Shown: positions 1 through 8,998 of the stretch, piece by piece
Layout of the letters: every line of letters begins with the position of its first letter
How positions within the stretch are numbered: position 1 is the first letter of the stretch
Source: Streptomyces flaveolus
GTDB taxonomy: Bacteria > Actinomycetota > Actinomycetes > Streptomycetales > Streptomycetaceae
NCBI RefSeq assembly: GCF_014648815.1
Contig: NZ_BMRV01000016.1
Coordinates: 87,396 to 151,395, forward strand
Direction of reading: 5' to 3'
Length of the DNA: 64,000 nucleotides
Notes under the pieces: model-generated
Databases searched by the model: none
What the model saw: only the letters and a program-made list of their open reading frames with translations
Told to the model about the DNA's origin: nothing
Translations under genes and position numbers: made by a program

Positions 1-269
1 GCCGCCTTCGCGTCGGGCGAGCTGTCAGCGGCAGTGCGTGCCCGCCGGGTCCGAGGCGGTGGCCCTGGCCAGGGCTGTGCTCACCCGGGCGGCCCTGCAC
101 GGGGCGATCGGCCCGGAGGCCGCCGGTCAGTCGACCGGGACGGGGCACGGCGAGGGCACAGTGCTCACCACCCGGCTCGGCACCCTGGCGGACGCCTTCG
201 GGCTCGGCCGAACGGGCTCAGGGGGCGCCGGCCGGCGCGTGGCCGGGCATCGGGGAGCGGGAGCGGTGA
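1..269 (+). pseudogene. 3' remnant of an unidentified, probably frameshifted gene
   Basis: The bases show Streptomyces-like codon bias on the plus strand, but no single frame explains them. Frame 1 reads well for about the first 40 bases (AAFASGELSAAV). Frame 2 then reads well (GSEAVALARAVLTRAALHG through GTLADAFGLGR) to roughly position 225, but has no stop before the next gene. Frame 3 has a TGA at 267-269. This suggests the tail of a gene damaged by frameshifts, or a sequencing error. The product is not recognised and the 5' part lies outside the window. Confidence 0.3.
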
Positions 270-356
270 GGCACGCCGAGGGGCGTCCGGCCCGGGACGG
301 CCGCGCGGAACGTAGGGTGCCGGTCGAGGATCACATCGCGAGGAGGGCCGTACGCC

Positions 357-842
357 ATGGTCGTGAAGGACGCCGAACTGCGCTATCTGCGCCGCTGTGT
401 GGAACTGGCGGCCGAGGCGCTGGAGGCCGGGGACGAGCCGTTCGGTTCGGTCCTGGTGGGCGCGGACGGCACGGTGCTGGCCGAGGACCACAACCGGGTG
501 GCGTCCGGGGACCGCACCCGGCACCCCGAGTTCGAGCTCGCGCGCTGGTCCGCCGCCCACCTCACTCCCGAGGAGCGGGCCGCGGCCACGGTGTACACGT
601 CCGGCGAGCACTGCCCGATGTGCGCCGCCGCGCACGCCTGGGTGGGCCTCGGGCGCATCGTGTACGTCGCCTCGTCGGAGCAGCTCGGCACCTGGCTGGC
701 GGAACTGGGTGTGCCCGCCCCGCCGGTCCGGACGCTGCCGATCGGCGAGGTGGCACCCGGCGTGCCGGTCGAGGGCCCCGTGCCCGAGCTGACGGAGGAG
801 GTGCGGGCGCTGCACCACCGCTTCCACGGGGGAGGCGCCTGA
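357..842 (+). CDS. Nucleoside deaminase (cytidine/deoxycytidylate deaminase fold)
   Basis: A 161-residue zinc hydrolase of the CMP/dCMP/guanine deaminase family, expected to deaminate a free base or nucleoside in the cytoplasm. The zinc site is visible as H56-P-E58 (normally HAE) and C86-P-M-C89. The usual TSCEPCPMC sequence is here SGEHCPMC, so the first Cys of that stretch is absent, although it is not a zinc ligand. An AGGAGG at 341-346 sits 10 bases before the ATG. Length fits the family. Substrate cannot be read from sequence; GuaD- or TadA-related enzymes acting on free purines are possible. It converges on chpB, with a hairpin between them. Confidence 0.85.
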   Translation: MVVKDAELRYLRRCVELAAEALEAGDEPFGSVLVGADGTVLAEDHNRVASGDRTRHPEFELARWSAAHLTPEERAAATVYTSGEHCPMCAAAHAWVGLGRIVYVASSEQLGTWLAELGVPAPPVRTLPIGEVAPGVPVEGPVPELTEEVRALHHRFHGGGA

Positions 843-934
843 GCCCAGTCGCACCAGACCCCCGACGCGACCGGGCGCCGGGGGTGTCAGGGGCCGACAG
901 GCCGAAGGAAGAGAGCGCGGCCCGAGGAGCCGCA

Positions 935-956
935 CCCGCCGCCTCGTCCCGGCGGG
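935..956. terminator. Small GC hairpin between convergent genes
   Basis: A 7-bp perfect stem (cccgccg at 935-941 pairing with cggcggg at 950-956) has an 8-base loop. It lies between the deaminase stop and the chpB stop, where a shared terminator is expected. There is no T-tract, so this is a weak call. The rest of 843-1011 shows no gene. Confidence 0.35.
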
Positions 957-1011
957 GTGGGCGCCGTGGCACACCCCGCCGGGAGGAGACCGGGACGGAC
1001 GTCCGCCTCGG

Positions 1012-1704
1012 TCAGCCCCCGGCTCCCGGGCGGAAACGCCGGTAGAGGACCGCTCCGCCCAGGACGAGCGCGGCGCCGCCCGCGAGGGCGGGCAGGGTCG
1101 CGTCGGCGCCCGTGTGGGCGAGGGACTCCACGGCCCGCGGCGGGGCCGTGTCCGGCGACGGCTGGGGCTGCGCGCGCTCCACGGGGGGTGCGGAGGGCGC
1201 CGGCTTCTCCGGGCTCCGCGGTTCCTCGGGGCGGTCGTCCGAGGTGTTCACCGACTCGTTGCCGACGGCCGGATTGCCGATGCCGACCACGTTCACACTG
1301 TTGCCGGTGACGTTCACCGGGACGTGGACCGGGAGCTGCACGCCGTTGCCGGAGAGCACACCCGGCGAGCCCTTCGCCTCGCCCTCGGCGACGGCACCGC
1401 CGCCGGAGGTGCCCGACGGGGCGTCCGTCTTGTCGTGTGCCGTGCCGCCCGTGCCGGTGTTTGCGCAGCTGTTGCCCACGGCCGGGTTGAGGAGCCCGAC
1501 CACGTTCACCGTGTTCCCGCACACGTTCACCGGGACGTCCACGGGGACCTGGACGGTGTTGCCGGAGATCACTCCGGGCGAACCGGCCGCGGAGCCGTTC
1601 GCCACGGCACCGTCGGACGCGAACGCCGCGTACGCCGGCATCGTCACGGCCAGCGCGCCGGAGGCGGCGACAGCGAACACACCGTTTCGGGTAACCCTTC
1701 TCAT
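1012..1704 (-). CDS. chpB: Long chaplin with sortase signal
   Basis: A secreted, cell-wall-anchored chaplin of 230 residues. Chaplins coat aerial hyphae and form amyloid-like surfactant fibres. After a signal peptide (about 1-29, AxA-type cleavage near PAYAAFA) come two chaplin domains, each with SPGV(I/L)SGN, VPVNV, NVVG and NPAVGN motifs. Domain 1 (about 32-82) has the paired Cys C62 and C80. Domain 2 has none. A Pro/Ser/Glu-rich spacer leads to LAHTG, matching the LAxTG sortase signal of long chaplins, then a hydrophobic helix and an Arg-rich tail. The start is set at MRRVTRNG, preceded by a GGCAGGGA sequence. The two-domain form excludes short chaplins. The symbol chpB rests on the neighbouring Gfo/Idh and nsdB genes, as remembered from S. 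coelicolor. Confidence 0.85.
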   Translation of the reverse strand: MRRVTRNGVFAVAASGALAVTMPAYAAFASDGAVANGSAAGSPGVISGNTVQVPVDVPVNVCGNTVNVVGLLNPAVGNSCANTGTGGTAHDKTDAPSGTSGGGAVAEGEAKGSPGVLSGNGVQLPVHVPVNVTGNSVNVVGIGNPAVGNESVNTSDDRPEEPRSPEKPAPSAPPVERAQPQPSPDTAPPRAVESLAHTGADATLPALAGGAALVLGGAVLYRRFRPGAGG

Positions 1705-1964
1705 GAGGTTCCCTGCCTTCCAGACATTGTCGCGGGCGCTCGCCCGCACCGGTTAAAACGCGGGCCGTCCATCCGAGTTATGGCTTATCCGCCTTTCACT
1801 CCATCGAGTGGGCGGTTTGTCGAACGAGCGGCACGGTGTCCGCACGCCCGCGCAAGCCTGCGCGGGCCCGGCGAAAGCGCCCGGAGGCGCCGGGTGCGAG
1901 GCCCGTTTATGGTGATCGAGGGCGCCGACGACCGGTCCGCGACGGGGCGTCCCGGGAGGCATCG

Positions 1965-3551
1965 ATGCTGGTCAAGCTGTCGACTCGGCCGTCGGTCCGA
2001 CGCTGCGCGGTCACCGGAGCGCTCGGGCTGGCCCTGCTGGGCGCGGGGCTGCCCGCCGCGACCGCGGACGACACCGGACCCGACCTGTCCCGGTTCTACG
2101 ACCAGAAGATCAGATGGTCGGCGTGCGAAGGCATGGAGGTGCCGAAGGACCTGCAGTGCGCGAAGGTCACCGTCCCCCTCGACTACGACCGCCCCGGGAG
2201 CGGAACCCTCGACCTGGCCCTCGCCCGGTACCGGGCGACCGGTGACTCGCGGGGCTCGGTGCTGCTGAACTTCGGCGGGCCGGGCGGTTCCGGCGTCAGC
2301 GAACTCGCCGCCGGCGGCAAGGACTTCATGCACCTGACCAACGGCTACGACGTGGTGACGTTCGATCCCCGCGGCGTGGGCCGGTCCTCGCCGGTCACCT
2401 GCGGTCCCGCGACCGGGGAGATCATCGAGGCGACGGACGGGGACGGGGAGATCAAGGACCCGCGGTCCGTGCTCGGCAAGCTGCGCGACGCGGCCGCCGA
2501 GTGCGCGAAGCACTCGGGTCCGGTGCTGCCCCACATAGGCACGGTGAACGCCGCCCGGGACATGGACGTGATGCGCGCGGCGCTCGGCGACGACCGCCTC
2601 AACTACCTCGGCTTCTCCTACGGCACCCGGCTGGGTTCGGTCTACGCCGCGGAGTTCCCCGACAAGGTGGGCCGGGTGGTCCTGGACGGCGTGGACACAC
2701 TGACGGAGCCGCTGGCCGAACAGGGGCTGGCCGGCGCGCGGGGGCAGCAGACCGCGCTGGATAACTTCCTCGACTGGTGCGTCGAGGACATCGCGTGCCC
2801 GTTCGGGCAGGACGCCCGGGACGCCCGGCGCCAGGTCGTCCGGCTGGTCGGCTCGCTCGACGCGGACCCGGTGCCGACGGCCTTCGGCGAGGCGTTCTCC
2901 GGGCAGGACATGGTCGGCGCCATCGGGCAGGCCCTCTACAGCCGGGAACTGTGGCCCTCGCTGGAGCGCGCCCTCGCACAGTTGCTGGAGGACGGCGACA
3001 CCCGCGGGCTCGAGGGCTTCGTGTCCGGCGGTGTCACCTTCCCCGTCCGCGGCCGGGGCCCCGGGGGCGGCGGTGGCCTGACCGACGAGGAGGACGTCCC
3101 CATGGACAACCTCCCGGCCGCGCTGATGGCCATCAACTGCGCGGACGATCCCGACCGCCCCACCGCCGAGCAGGTCGCCCGGTCCCTGGGAAGGCTGCGC
3201 GAGCGGTACGAGGAAGCCTCCCCGGTCTTCGGACGGTACCGGCTCACCCAGGTGCTGATGTGCTACGGCCGCCCCAAGGGCACCGACTACATCCGCGACG
3301 ACGTGAAGAACGTCGACACGGCGAAGATGCTGCTGGTCGGCACCCGCGGCGACCCGGCGACGCCGTACCGCTGGACCGTGGAGACGGCGGAGCGGCTCGG
3401 CCCCTCGGCGGTGGTGCTCGACAACAAGGGCGAGGGGCACACCGGTTACGCGTCCTCCGAGTGCGTGCACCGCAAGGTCGACGACTTCCTCCTCTACGGC
3501 TCCCTGCCGCCCGACGGCAGCTCCTGCGGCGCCGAGGACGAGGAGGAATGA
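1965..3551 (+). CDS. Secreted alpha/beta-hydrolase, tripeptidyl aminopeptidase (Tap) type
   Basis: A 528-residue serine peptidase-like hydrolase of the Streptomyces Tap/SlpD group (MEROPS S33), probably removing short peptides from the N-termini of extracellular proteins. The signal peptide spans about 1-35 (Arg-rich, then ALGLALLGAGLPAATA). The oxyanion region NFGGPGGSG precedes the nucleophile elbow G-F-S218-Y-G. Asp463 (GTRGDPATP) and His492 (GEGHTGY) complete a plausible triad, the last two in the TAP-like C-terminal domain. A GGGAGG at 1954-1959 fixes the ATG at 1965; the same frame opens further upstream but lacks such a site. No lipobox is visible. The exact peptide specificity is not known. 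Confidence 0.85.
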   Translation: MLVKLSTRPSVRRCAVTGALGLALLGAGLPAATADDTGPDLSRFYDQKIRWSACEGMEVPKDLQCAKVTVPLDYDRPGSGTLDLALARYRATGDSRGSVLLNFGGPGGSGVSELAAGGKDFMHLTNGYDVVTFDPRGVGRSSPVTCGPATGEIIEATDGDGEIKDPRSVLGKLRDAAAECAKHSGPVLPHIGTVNAARDMDVMRAALGDDRLNYLGFSYGTRLGSVYAAEFPDKVGRVVLDGVDTLTEPLAEQGLAGARGQQTALDNFLDWCVEDIACPFGQDARDARRQVVRLVGSLDADPVPTAFGEAFSGQDMVGAIGQALYSRELWPSLERALAQLLEDGDTRGLEGFVSGGVTFPVRGRGPGGGGGLTDEEDVPMDNLPAALMAINCADDPDRPTAEQVARSLGRLRERYEEASPVFGRYRLTQVLMCYGRPKGTDYIRDDVKNVDTAKMLLVGTRGDPATPYRWTVETAERLGPSAVVLDNKGEGHTGYASSECVHRKVDDFLLYGSLPPDGSSCGAEDEEE

Positions 3552-3641
3552 GCCGTCGGCGAGGGGGCAGGACGAGGGCGTCCCCGGCGCATACCGATTG
3601 CTCCGAATGCCCGATACGTCCAACCGCTCTATGGTGCTGAC

Positions 3642-4736
3642 ATGGAGCACGATCTGAGTCCCTCAGCCCTTGCCGAGCTACGACGGCCCCGCCCGTATCC
3701 GGCGGTGTCCGTGCTGACGCCGACGCACCGCCGCGAACCGGACAACGCCCAGGACCCGGTCCGGCTGCGCAATTTGGTCGCCGAGGCCAAGAAGCAGCTG
3801 GAGGACGATCCGGCCGTCACCCGGGAACGCCGTCTCGAGGTCTCCCGGGAACTGGACCGGGCCCTCGCCGAAGTCGATCTCACGCACGCCGAGGACGGTC
3901 TGGCGATCTTCGCCGCCCCCGGTGAGCACCAGGTCTGGACGCTGGCCCGTTCCGTGCCCGAGCGCGTGGTGCTCTCGGACACCTTCCTGACCCGCAACCT
4001 CGTGGCCGCGCAGGCCGCCGAGCGGCCGTTCTGGGTGCTGTCGGTCGCCGCGGACCGGGTCACGCTGTGGAGCGGCGGCGGGGACCGGGTCGTCGAGGAG
4101 CGCATCGGCGGCTTCCCCATGGACCGGCCGCTGGAGAACTTCGACCCCGAGCGGCAGGAACGGACCGGCGGCCCGCCGAGCGCCTTCCGCGACGAGCGGA
4201 CCCATCATTTCCTGCGTGACGCCGACACCGCGATGGGCAAGGTGCTGCGCGCACATCCCCGGCCGCTGTACATCACCGGTCCGGAGGCCGCGCTGTCGCT
4301 GTTCGAGGAGATCGGCTCGGTCGCGGCGCACGCCGTTTCCGTGCCGCACGGGGGCCTCGCCCACGGCAGCGCCGAGGCCGTGCGGCAGGCGGTGCGGCCG
4401 GTTCTCGACGACGAGGCGCGCGGCTCCGTCGAGGCCGTGGCCAGGGAGCTGGAGGCGGCCCGCGGGCGCAAGGACTTCGCGGCGGGCGTCGACGAGCTGT
4501 GGGAGAGCGCGCACACCGGGCGCGTCCGGCTGCTCGCCGTCGAGGAGAACTTCCGGGTGACGATGCGGGACGACGGCGAACACCTGATGCCCGCGGACAG
4601 CGGCGACCTCGACGCCCGCGAGGACATCGTGGACGAGATCGTCGAACAGTGCCTGGAGACCGGCGCCGACGTCCGGTTCGTGCCGGACGGTGCGCTGGAG
4701 GACGTGGAGGGCATCGCGGCGGTCCTGCGGTACTGA
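3642..4736 (+). CDS. Bacterial eRF1-like (baeRF3 family) protein
   Basis: A 364-residue cytoplasmic protein matching the baeRF3 group of bacterial release-factor-1-like proteins. The N-terminal part has a PYPAVSVLTPTHRR strand followed by helices, the middle an RPFWVLSVAADRVTLW segment, and the C-terminal part an L7Ae/eRF1 domain 3-like region that ends DVRFVPDGALEDVEGIAAVLRY. Members are proposed to act in ribosome rescue or translation control, but the biochemical role is not established. It stands alone, about 90 bases after the peptidase, with no partner gene. The family assignment is by recall of the pattern. Confidence 0.7.
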   Translation: MEHDLSPSALAELRRPRPYPAVSVLTPTHRREPDNAQDPVRLRNLVAEAKKQLEDDPAVTRERRLEVSRELDRALAEVDLTHAEDGLAIFAAPGEHQVWTLARSVPERVVLSDTFLTRNLVAAQAAERPFWVLSVAADRVTLWSGGGDRVVEERIGGFPMDRPLENFDPERQERTGGPPSAFRDERTHHFLRDADTAMGKVLRAHPRPLYITGPEAALSLFEEIGSVAAHAVSVPHGGLAHGSAEAVRQAVRPVLDDEARGSVEAVARELEAARGRKDFAAGVDELWESAHTGRVRLLAVEENFRVTMRDDGEHLMPADSGDLDAREDIVDEIVEQCLETGADVRFVPDGALEDVEGIAAVLRY

Positions 4737-4842
4737 CGCCCGTCGCCGCGCTCACGGGGCCTTGACGACCATGAAACCCTGTTCGCCGTACACGCATCCG
4801 TCCTCGCGGGTGCGCGGCGGACAGGGAAGGAGCGCGCGGAGC

Positions 4843-5862
4843 GTGAGCGGACTTCTGGGTGTGGCGGTCCTGGGCGCGGGGCACATGGGCGCCGATCATG
4901 TACGACGCCTCGACCGGGTGGTGAGCGGCGCCAGGGTCGCCGCCGTCGCCGACCCCGACACCGAGCGGGCGCGGGAGGCCGCGGCCGGGATCGACGGGGT
5001 GACCGTGCACGCGGACCCCGAGGCGGCGCTCGACGCGCCCGGCGTCGAGGCCGTTCTGATCGCCTCGCCCGGTGAGGCGCACGAGGAGGCGCTGCTGGCC
5101 GCCTTCGCACGCGGCCTGCCGGTGCTGTGCGAGAAGCCGATGGTGCCCGACTCCACGGGCGCGCTGCGCGTGGTGGAGGCGGAGGCGCGGCTGGGCCGCA
5201 GGCTGGCCCAGATCGGTTTCATGCGGCGCTACGACCCCGAGTACCGGCGGCTGAAGTCCCTGCTGGACGGGGGGCGGCTGGGCCGGCCGCTGATGCTGCA
5301 CTGCGTGCACCGCAATGTGTCCTCCCCGCCGCACTTCACCTCCGCGATGCTGGTCAACAGCTCCGTCTCGCACGAGATCGACGCCGCCCGCTGGCTGCTG
5401 GGCCAGGAGCTGACCGCGGTGACCGTGCTGCGGCCCCGGCCGTCCTCGGGCGCGCCCGAGGGGCTGCTCGACCCGCAGTTCGTGCTCTTCGAGACCGAGC
5501 GGGGCGCGCTGGTCGACGTAGAGGTCTTCGTCAACTGCGGTTTCGGCTACGAGGTCCGCTGCGAGGCCGTCTGTGAGGCGGGCAGTGCCCGGATCGGGAA
5601 GGCGCACGGCATGGTGGTGACGGCGGCGGGCGGCGCCCGGGAGGAGGTGCCGCAGGACTACCTCGTGCGGTTCGCGGACGCCTACGACCGCGAGGTGCAG
5701 GAGTGGGTCGACGCCACCCGGCAGGGGCGGGTCACGGGCGCGAGCGCCTGGGACGGGTACGTCGCCTCCGTGGTCGCCGAAGCCGGTGTCCGGGCCCTGG
5801 AGACGGGGTCCCGGACCACGGTCGAACCGGCTCCCCGCCCGGCACTGCACGCCCCGTCCTAG
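4843..5862 (+). CDS. Gfo/Idh/MocA-family NAD(P)-dependent dehydrogenase
   Basis: A 339-residue oxidoreductase. The N-terminal Rossmann fold carries AVLGAGHMGADH. The family motif CEKP occurs in VLCEKPMVPD, with its Lys expected to be catalytic, and the C-terminal half is the substrate-binding domain. Inositol 2-dehydrogenase is the usual label for close relatives, but a Gfo/Idh enzyme may act on many sugars or cyclitols, so the substrate is left open. The GTG start at 4843 is chosen because GGAAGGAG lies about 11 bases upstream and the Rossmann strand begins right after it. No transporter or kinase lies next to it, so pathway context is missing. Confidence 0.8.
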   Translation: MSGLLGVAVLGAGHMGADHVRRLDRVVSGARVAAVADPDTERAREAAAGIDGVTVHADPEAALDAPGVEAVLIASPGEAHEEALLAAFARGLPVLCEKPMVPDSTGALRVVEAEARLGRRLAQIGFMRRYDPEYRRLKSLLDGGRLGRPLMLHCVHRNVSSPPHFTSAMLVNSSVSHEIDAARWLLGQELTAVTVLRPRPSSGAPEGLLDPQFVLFETERGALVDVEVFVNCGFGYEVRCEAVCEAGSARIGKAHGMVVTAAGGAREEVPQDYLVRFADAYDREVQEWVDATRQGRVTGASAWDGYVASVVAEAGVRALETGSRTTVEPAPRPALHAPS

Positions 5863-5907
5863 AACAGGCATCCGACGAACACGCGGGCGACGACGCCATC
5901 GGGTGCC

Positions 5908-5950
5908 GGCCGACCTCAAGTCGCGTAGGAGCACTACGACTTGGTCGGCC
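5908..5950. terminator. Long imperfect hairpin between two plus-strand genes
   Basis: The 5' arm (ggccgacc, bulged tc, aagtcg, bulged c, gtag) pairs with the 3' arm ctacgacttggtcggcc, giving about 17 base pairs around a short loop. It starts 45 bases after the dehydrogenase stop, so termination is the simplest role. It has no T-tract and lies about 190 bases ahead of the PAS-protein start, so a leader role is also possible. No gene was found elsewhere in 5863-6136. Confidence 0.5.
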
Positions 5951-6136
5951 GCGGGCGTACGTCATGCGTGCGCGGAAGTCGCTCCGGGAAGACGCTGGCA
6001 TATGCCGGAAGCACCACCGTATCGTGTGTCGCCGAATCCCTTACAGGGCGTCGCGGGCTGTGCAACAGTCGTAACGGTCCTTCCGCCACCCCCTCGGATC
6101 CGCCTTGGTCGTACCGTCTGCACATCGGAGTGCGTC

Positions 6137-7474
6137 ATGTCGTCCCATCTCTCCGCGGACCGCCCAGCCGCCCAGCCACCAGGACGCGGCTCGGTCGAGG
6201 CACTGATATCGCAGGCGCGGCGGTTGCGGGGCGACGTGGACGCAGTGCGACGGGACACCCGGCACGACGCGACGGACCCGCAGGGCCGCTGGCAGCGCGC
6301 CCTGTACGACCTGGCACTGCATCAGCTCAGCGATCTCGACGAGCACTTGGCGCAGTTGCGGGACGGCCCGGCTCCCGAGCCGCGGCCCGGTTCGCTGCTC
6401 AGCCGGGTCGGCAGCGCCGAATGGAACCTGCTGACCGACGAGGCCGACTGGTCCGGTGAACTCTTCCGGATCCTCGGCCTCGACCCGGCCGCAGCCCCCC
6501 TCAGCCTCGACGAACTGCCGTCCCTGGTACTCGCCGAGGACCGGCCGAAGCTGACCGCGATGGTCACGGACTGTCTCGTCGACGCCCGGCCCATCGACGG
6601 GGAGTTTCGCGTCGTGCGCCCCGACGGCACCGTTCGGATCGTGCACATGATGGGCGAGCCCGTACTCGACGCCGACGGCAGCACCGCCTCGATGTGGGCG
6701 GTGCTGCGGGACGTCAGCGAACTGCGCCGCAGCCAGCGGGTGGTGAGCGAGACCCGTGACTCGCTCCACCGCCACCCGCGGGACGCGGCCATCGAGCAGC
6801 GGGCCGCGGTAGAACCGCAGGAGGCCGTGCCACCGCCCTGGCACGCCCTCCTGCGGTTCCCGGACCAGGGACGGCCCGGCCTGGACCTGGCCGCCGGGTG
6901 CCTTCCGCACTCCGCCGACGCACCCCGCTGCGGTGGCTGGTACGACGCATGCCCCCTGACCGGCGACGAGACGCTGCTCAGTGTGGGCGCCCTCGCGGAA
7001 CCGGACCCCGCCGTGATGCCGGCGCCGGCGCCGGCCATGGTGGTCAGTGCCCTGCGCGGCCTGGCGGCGGGGGGCGCGCGGCCCTCGGAACTGCCGGACC
7101 GGCTCACCGGATTACTGGAGTCCACCACCCTGCCGCCCGTGCAGGACGCCGTGTACTGCGGTTACCGGCCCCGCACCCGCACCCTGACGTGGGCACACGC
7201 CGGGGGCCCCGCCCCGCTGCTGTTCCGCGACGGGACGGGGCGTGAACTGGACGAGGCGACGGCCACGACGACGCTCGAGGCCGGCGACCTGCTGCTCCTG
7301 CGCACCGGCGGACTGGTGCCGACGGCCGCGCACCGGCTCCTCGCCCTGGCTCCCCGTCTGACCGGGACGCTCTCGGCGCGGGACGGCGTACGCATCGTGA
7401 CGGAGACACTCGCCGAATCCGGCGCGTCCGGCCGCCGGGACGCCTGTGTGCTGGTCGCCCGCGTGACGTCGTAG
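6137..7474 (+). CDS. PAS-domain protein with degenerate PP2C/SpoIIE-like domain
   Basis: A 445-residue cytoplasmic regulator. Residues about 15-75 are helical and charged. A PAS fold follows (about 90-200; WSGELFRILGLDP, EFRVVRPDGTVRIVHMMGEPV, VLRDVSELRRSQ). The C-terminal part aligns with the PPM/SpoIIE phosphatases common in Streptomyces: GGWYDACPL, then an AMVVSALRGLAAGG helix, GGPAPLLFRDG, and DACVLVARV. The metal-binding Asp residues are lost: GGDWYDA has become GGWYDA, GDVMGHG has become VGALAEPDPA, and the terminal DD is DA. It probably senses or scaffolds rather than dephosphorylates. The ATG follows a GGAG at 6127-6130. It converges on nsdB with only 15 bases between stops. Confidence 0.75.
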   Translation: MSSHLSADRPAAQPPGRGSVEALISQARRLRGDVDAVRRDTRHDATDPQGRWQRALYDLALHQLSDLDEHLAQLRDGPAPEPRPGSLLSRVGSAEWNLLTDEADWSGELFRILGLDPAAAPLSLDELPSLVLAEDRPKLTAMVTDCLVDARPIDGEFRVVRPDGTVRIVHMMGEPVLDADGSTASMWAVLRDVSELRRSQRVVSETRDSLHRHPRDAAIEQRAAVEPQEAVPPPWHALLRFPDQGRPGLDLAAGCLPHSADAPRCGGWYDACPLTGDETLLSVGALAEPDPAVMPAPAPAMVVSALRGLAAGGARPSELPDRLTGLLESTTLPPVQDAVYCGYRPRTRTLTWAHAGGPAPLLFRDGTGRELDEATATTTLEAGDLLLLRTGGLVPTAAHRLLALAPRLTGTLSARDGVRIVTETLAESGASGRRDACVLVARVTS

Positions 7475-7489
7475 CGCGTATGCCGCCCG

Positions 7490-8998
7490 CTATGCCGGAG
7501 CGGTGTTCCCGCCCCTCCCCCTGCCCTTGGACGACTTCCCCTTGGGCAGCGCCAGTTCGATCTCCTCCCGCAGTTCCTGGATCTTCGGGTAGCCGGCGTA
7601 CTGGGCGGTGAGCCGGTACATCTGGCGCAGCCGGTCCCAGGTGCGGCGCGAGGAGTTGGAGCCCATCGACACCAGCGCCAGGCGGGCGTACCCGGCCGCC
7701 TGCTCCGGGTCGTCGGCGATGAAGCAGGCGGACGCCATGGAGAGATGGTCGAAGATCTTCGACCGCTCCTGTGCGTCGACCCGCAGCGCCAGCGCCTTGT
7801 CCGCGTAGTGCTGGGCGTGCGCGGCGGCATCCGGCTCGAACTCCGCAAGCGTCCGGTAGGCGAGGGCCTGCATGCCGTACAGATCCGCCTCGTTGAACAA
7901 CTGCATCCAACTCGGCGGCGGCACATCGCTCTTGTCGGAGACGAACAGGTCCTCCGCCCGGCCGAGGGTCCGGCGCATCGCCTGGCCCTTGCCCATGGAC
8001 GCCTGCGCCCAGGCCTCGATGGTGTGGAACATCGCCATGGTGCGGGGCAGCACCTGCTCGCCGGAGCCGGACTGGGCGAGCTTCATCAGGTCCAGCGCGT
8101 CGTCGGGCCGGCCCAGGTGCACCATCTGGCGGGCCGCCCGGGACAGTGCCTCACCGGCCCGGGGCCGGTCGCCGCCCTCTCTCGCGGCATGGGCGGCGAT
8201 GACGAAGTACTTCTGCGCCGTGGGCTCCAGGCCGACGTCGTGCGACATCCAGCCCGCGAGAACGGCGAGGTTGGCCGCCACGCCCCACAGGCGCCTTTGC
8301 AGGTGCGGCGGATGGTGGTAGGCGAGGATGCCGCCCACCTCGTTGAGCTGGCCCACGACCGCCTTGCGCTGGAGCCCGCCGCCACGGGCGGCGTCCCAGG
8401 CGCGGAACACCTCGACCGAGCGCTCCAGTTCCTCGATCTCCTGCGACCCGATGGGGGCGGCCTCGTAACGGTCGTACCCGACGGGGTCGGCGTGCAGGGG
8501 GTCGGTGAAGTGGGGTGCGTCGGCAGCCAGGGCAGGGTCGGTGTGCAGCCAGTCGTGCATGGCGCTGCTGAGTGCGGATCCCGCGGCGAGCGCGGCGCCC
8601 GCGCCCACCAAGCCGCGTCGGTTGAGCATGAGGTCCATTCCCGTGAATTCGGTGAGGACCGCCGCAGTCCGCTCGGGCGCCCACGGCACTCCGTCGGGAT
8701 GCTCATCGCTCCCGCGGCCCTGCCGTTTCCCCGCGCGCCCGTGCCGGACCAGACCGAGGTCCTCGATGGTCACGACACGGCCGAGACGCTCGGTGAACAG
8801 AACCGCCAGCACCCGCGGCACCGGATCGCGCGGGATCTCTCCCATGTCGATCCACCGCCGCACCCGCGAGGTGTCGGTCGACAGCTGGGGGTGGCCCATG
8901 GCCGCCGCCTGCCGGTTGACCAGCCTCGCGAGCTCGCCCTTGGACCAGCCGGCCAGGCCGAACAGATCCGACAGACGGGTGTTGGGTTCTCCGCTCAC
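7490..8998 (-). CDS. nsdB: NsdB-type negative regulator of differentiation (HTH plus TPR-like)
   Basis: A 502-residue cytoplasmic regulator. The first about 90 residues form a helix-turn-helix-like module typical of the NsdA/NsdB group (GWSKGELARLVNRQAAAMG, DTSRVRRWIDMGEIPRDPVP, FTERLGRVVTIEDLGL). The rest is an all-helical TPR-like region with a Lys/Gly-rich tail (KGKSSKGRGRGG). In S. coelicolor, loss of nsdA or nsdB increases antibiotic production and hastens sporulation. The GTG start (VSGEPNTRLSD) has a GGGGG site 5-9 bases upstream. A longer reading upstream exists but lacks family similarity. Proximity to chpB and the Gfo/Idh gene supports nsdB over nsdA. Confidence 0.75.
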   Translation of the reverse strand: MSGEPNTRLSDLFGLAGWSKGELARLVNRQAAAMGHPQLSTDTSRVRRWIDMGEIPRDPVPRVLAVLFTERLGRVVTIEDLGLVRHGRAGKRQGRGSDEHPDGVPWAPERTAAVLTEFTGMDLMLNRRGLVGAGAALAAGSALSSAMHDWLHTDPALAADAPHFTDPLHADPVGYDRYEAAPIGSQEIEELERSVEVFRAWDAARGGGLQRKAVVGQLNEVGGILAYHHPPHLQRRLWGVAANLAVLAGWMSHDVGLEPTAQKYFVIAAHAAREGGDRPRAGEALSRAARQMVHLGRPDDALDLMKLAQSGSGEQVLPRTMAMFHTIEAWAQASMGKGQAMRRTLGRAEDLFVSDKSDVPPPSWMQLFNEADLYGMQALAYRTLAEFEPDAAAHAQHYADKALALRVDAQERSKIFDHLSMASACFIADDPEQAAGYARLALVSMGSNSSRRTWDRLRQMYRLTAQYAGYPKIQELREEIELALPKGKSSKGRGRGGNTAPA

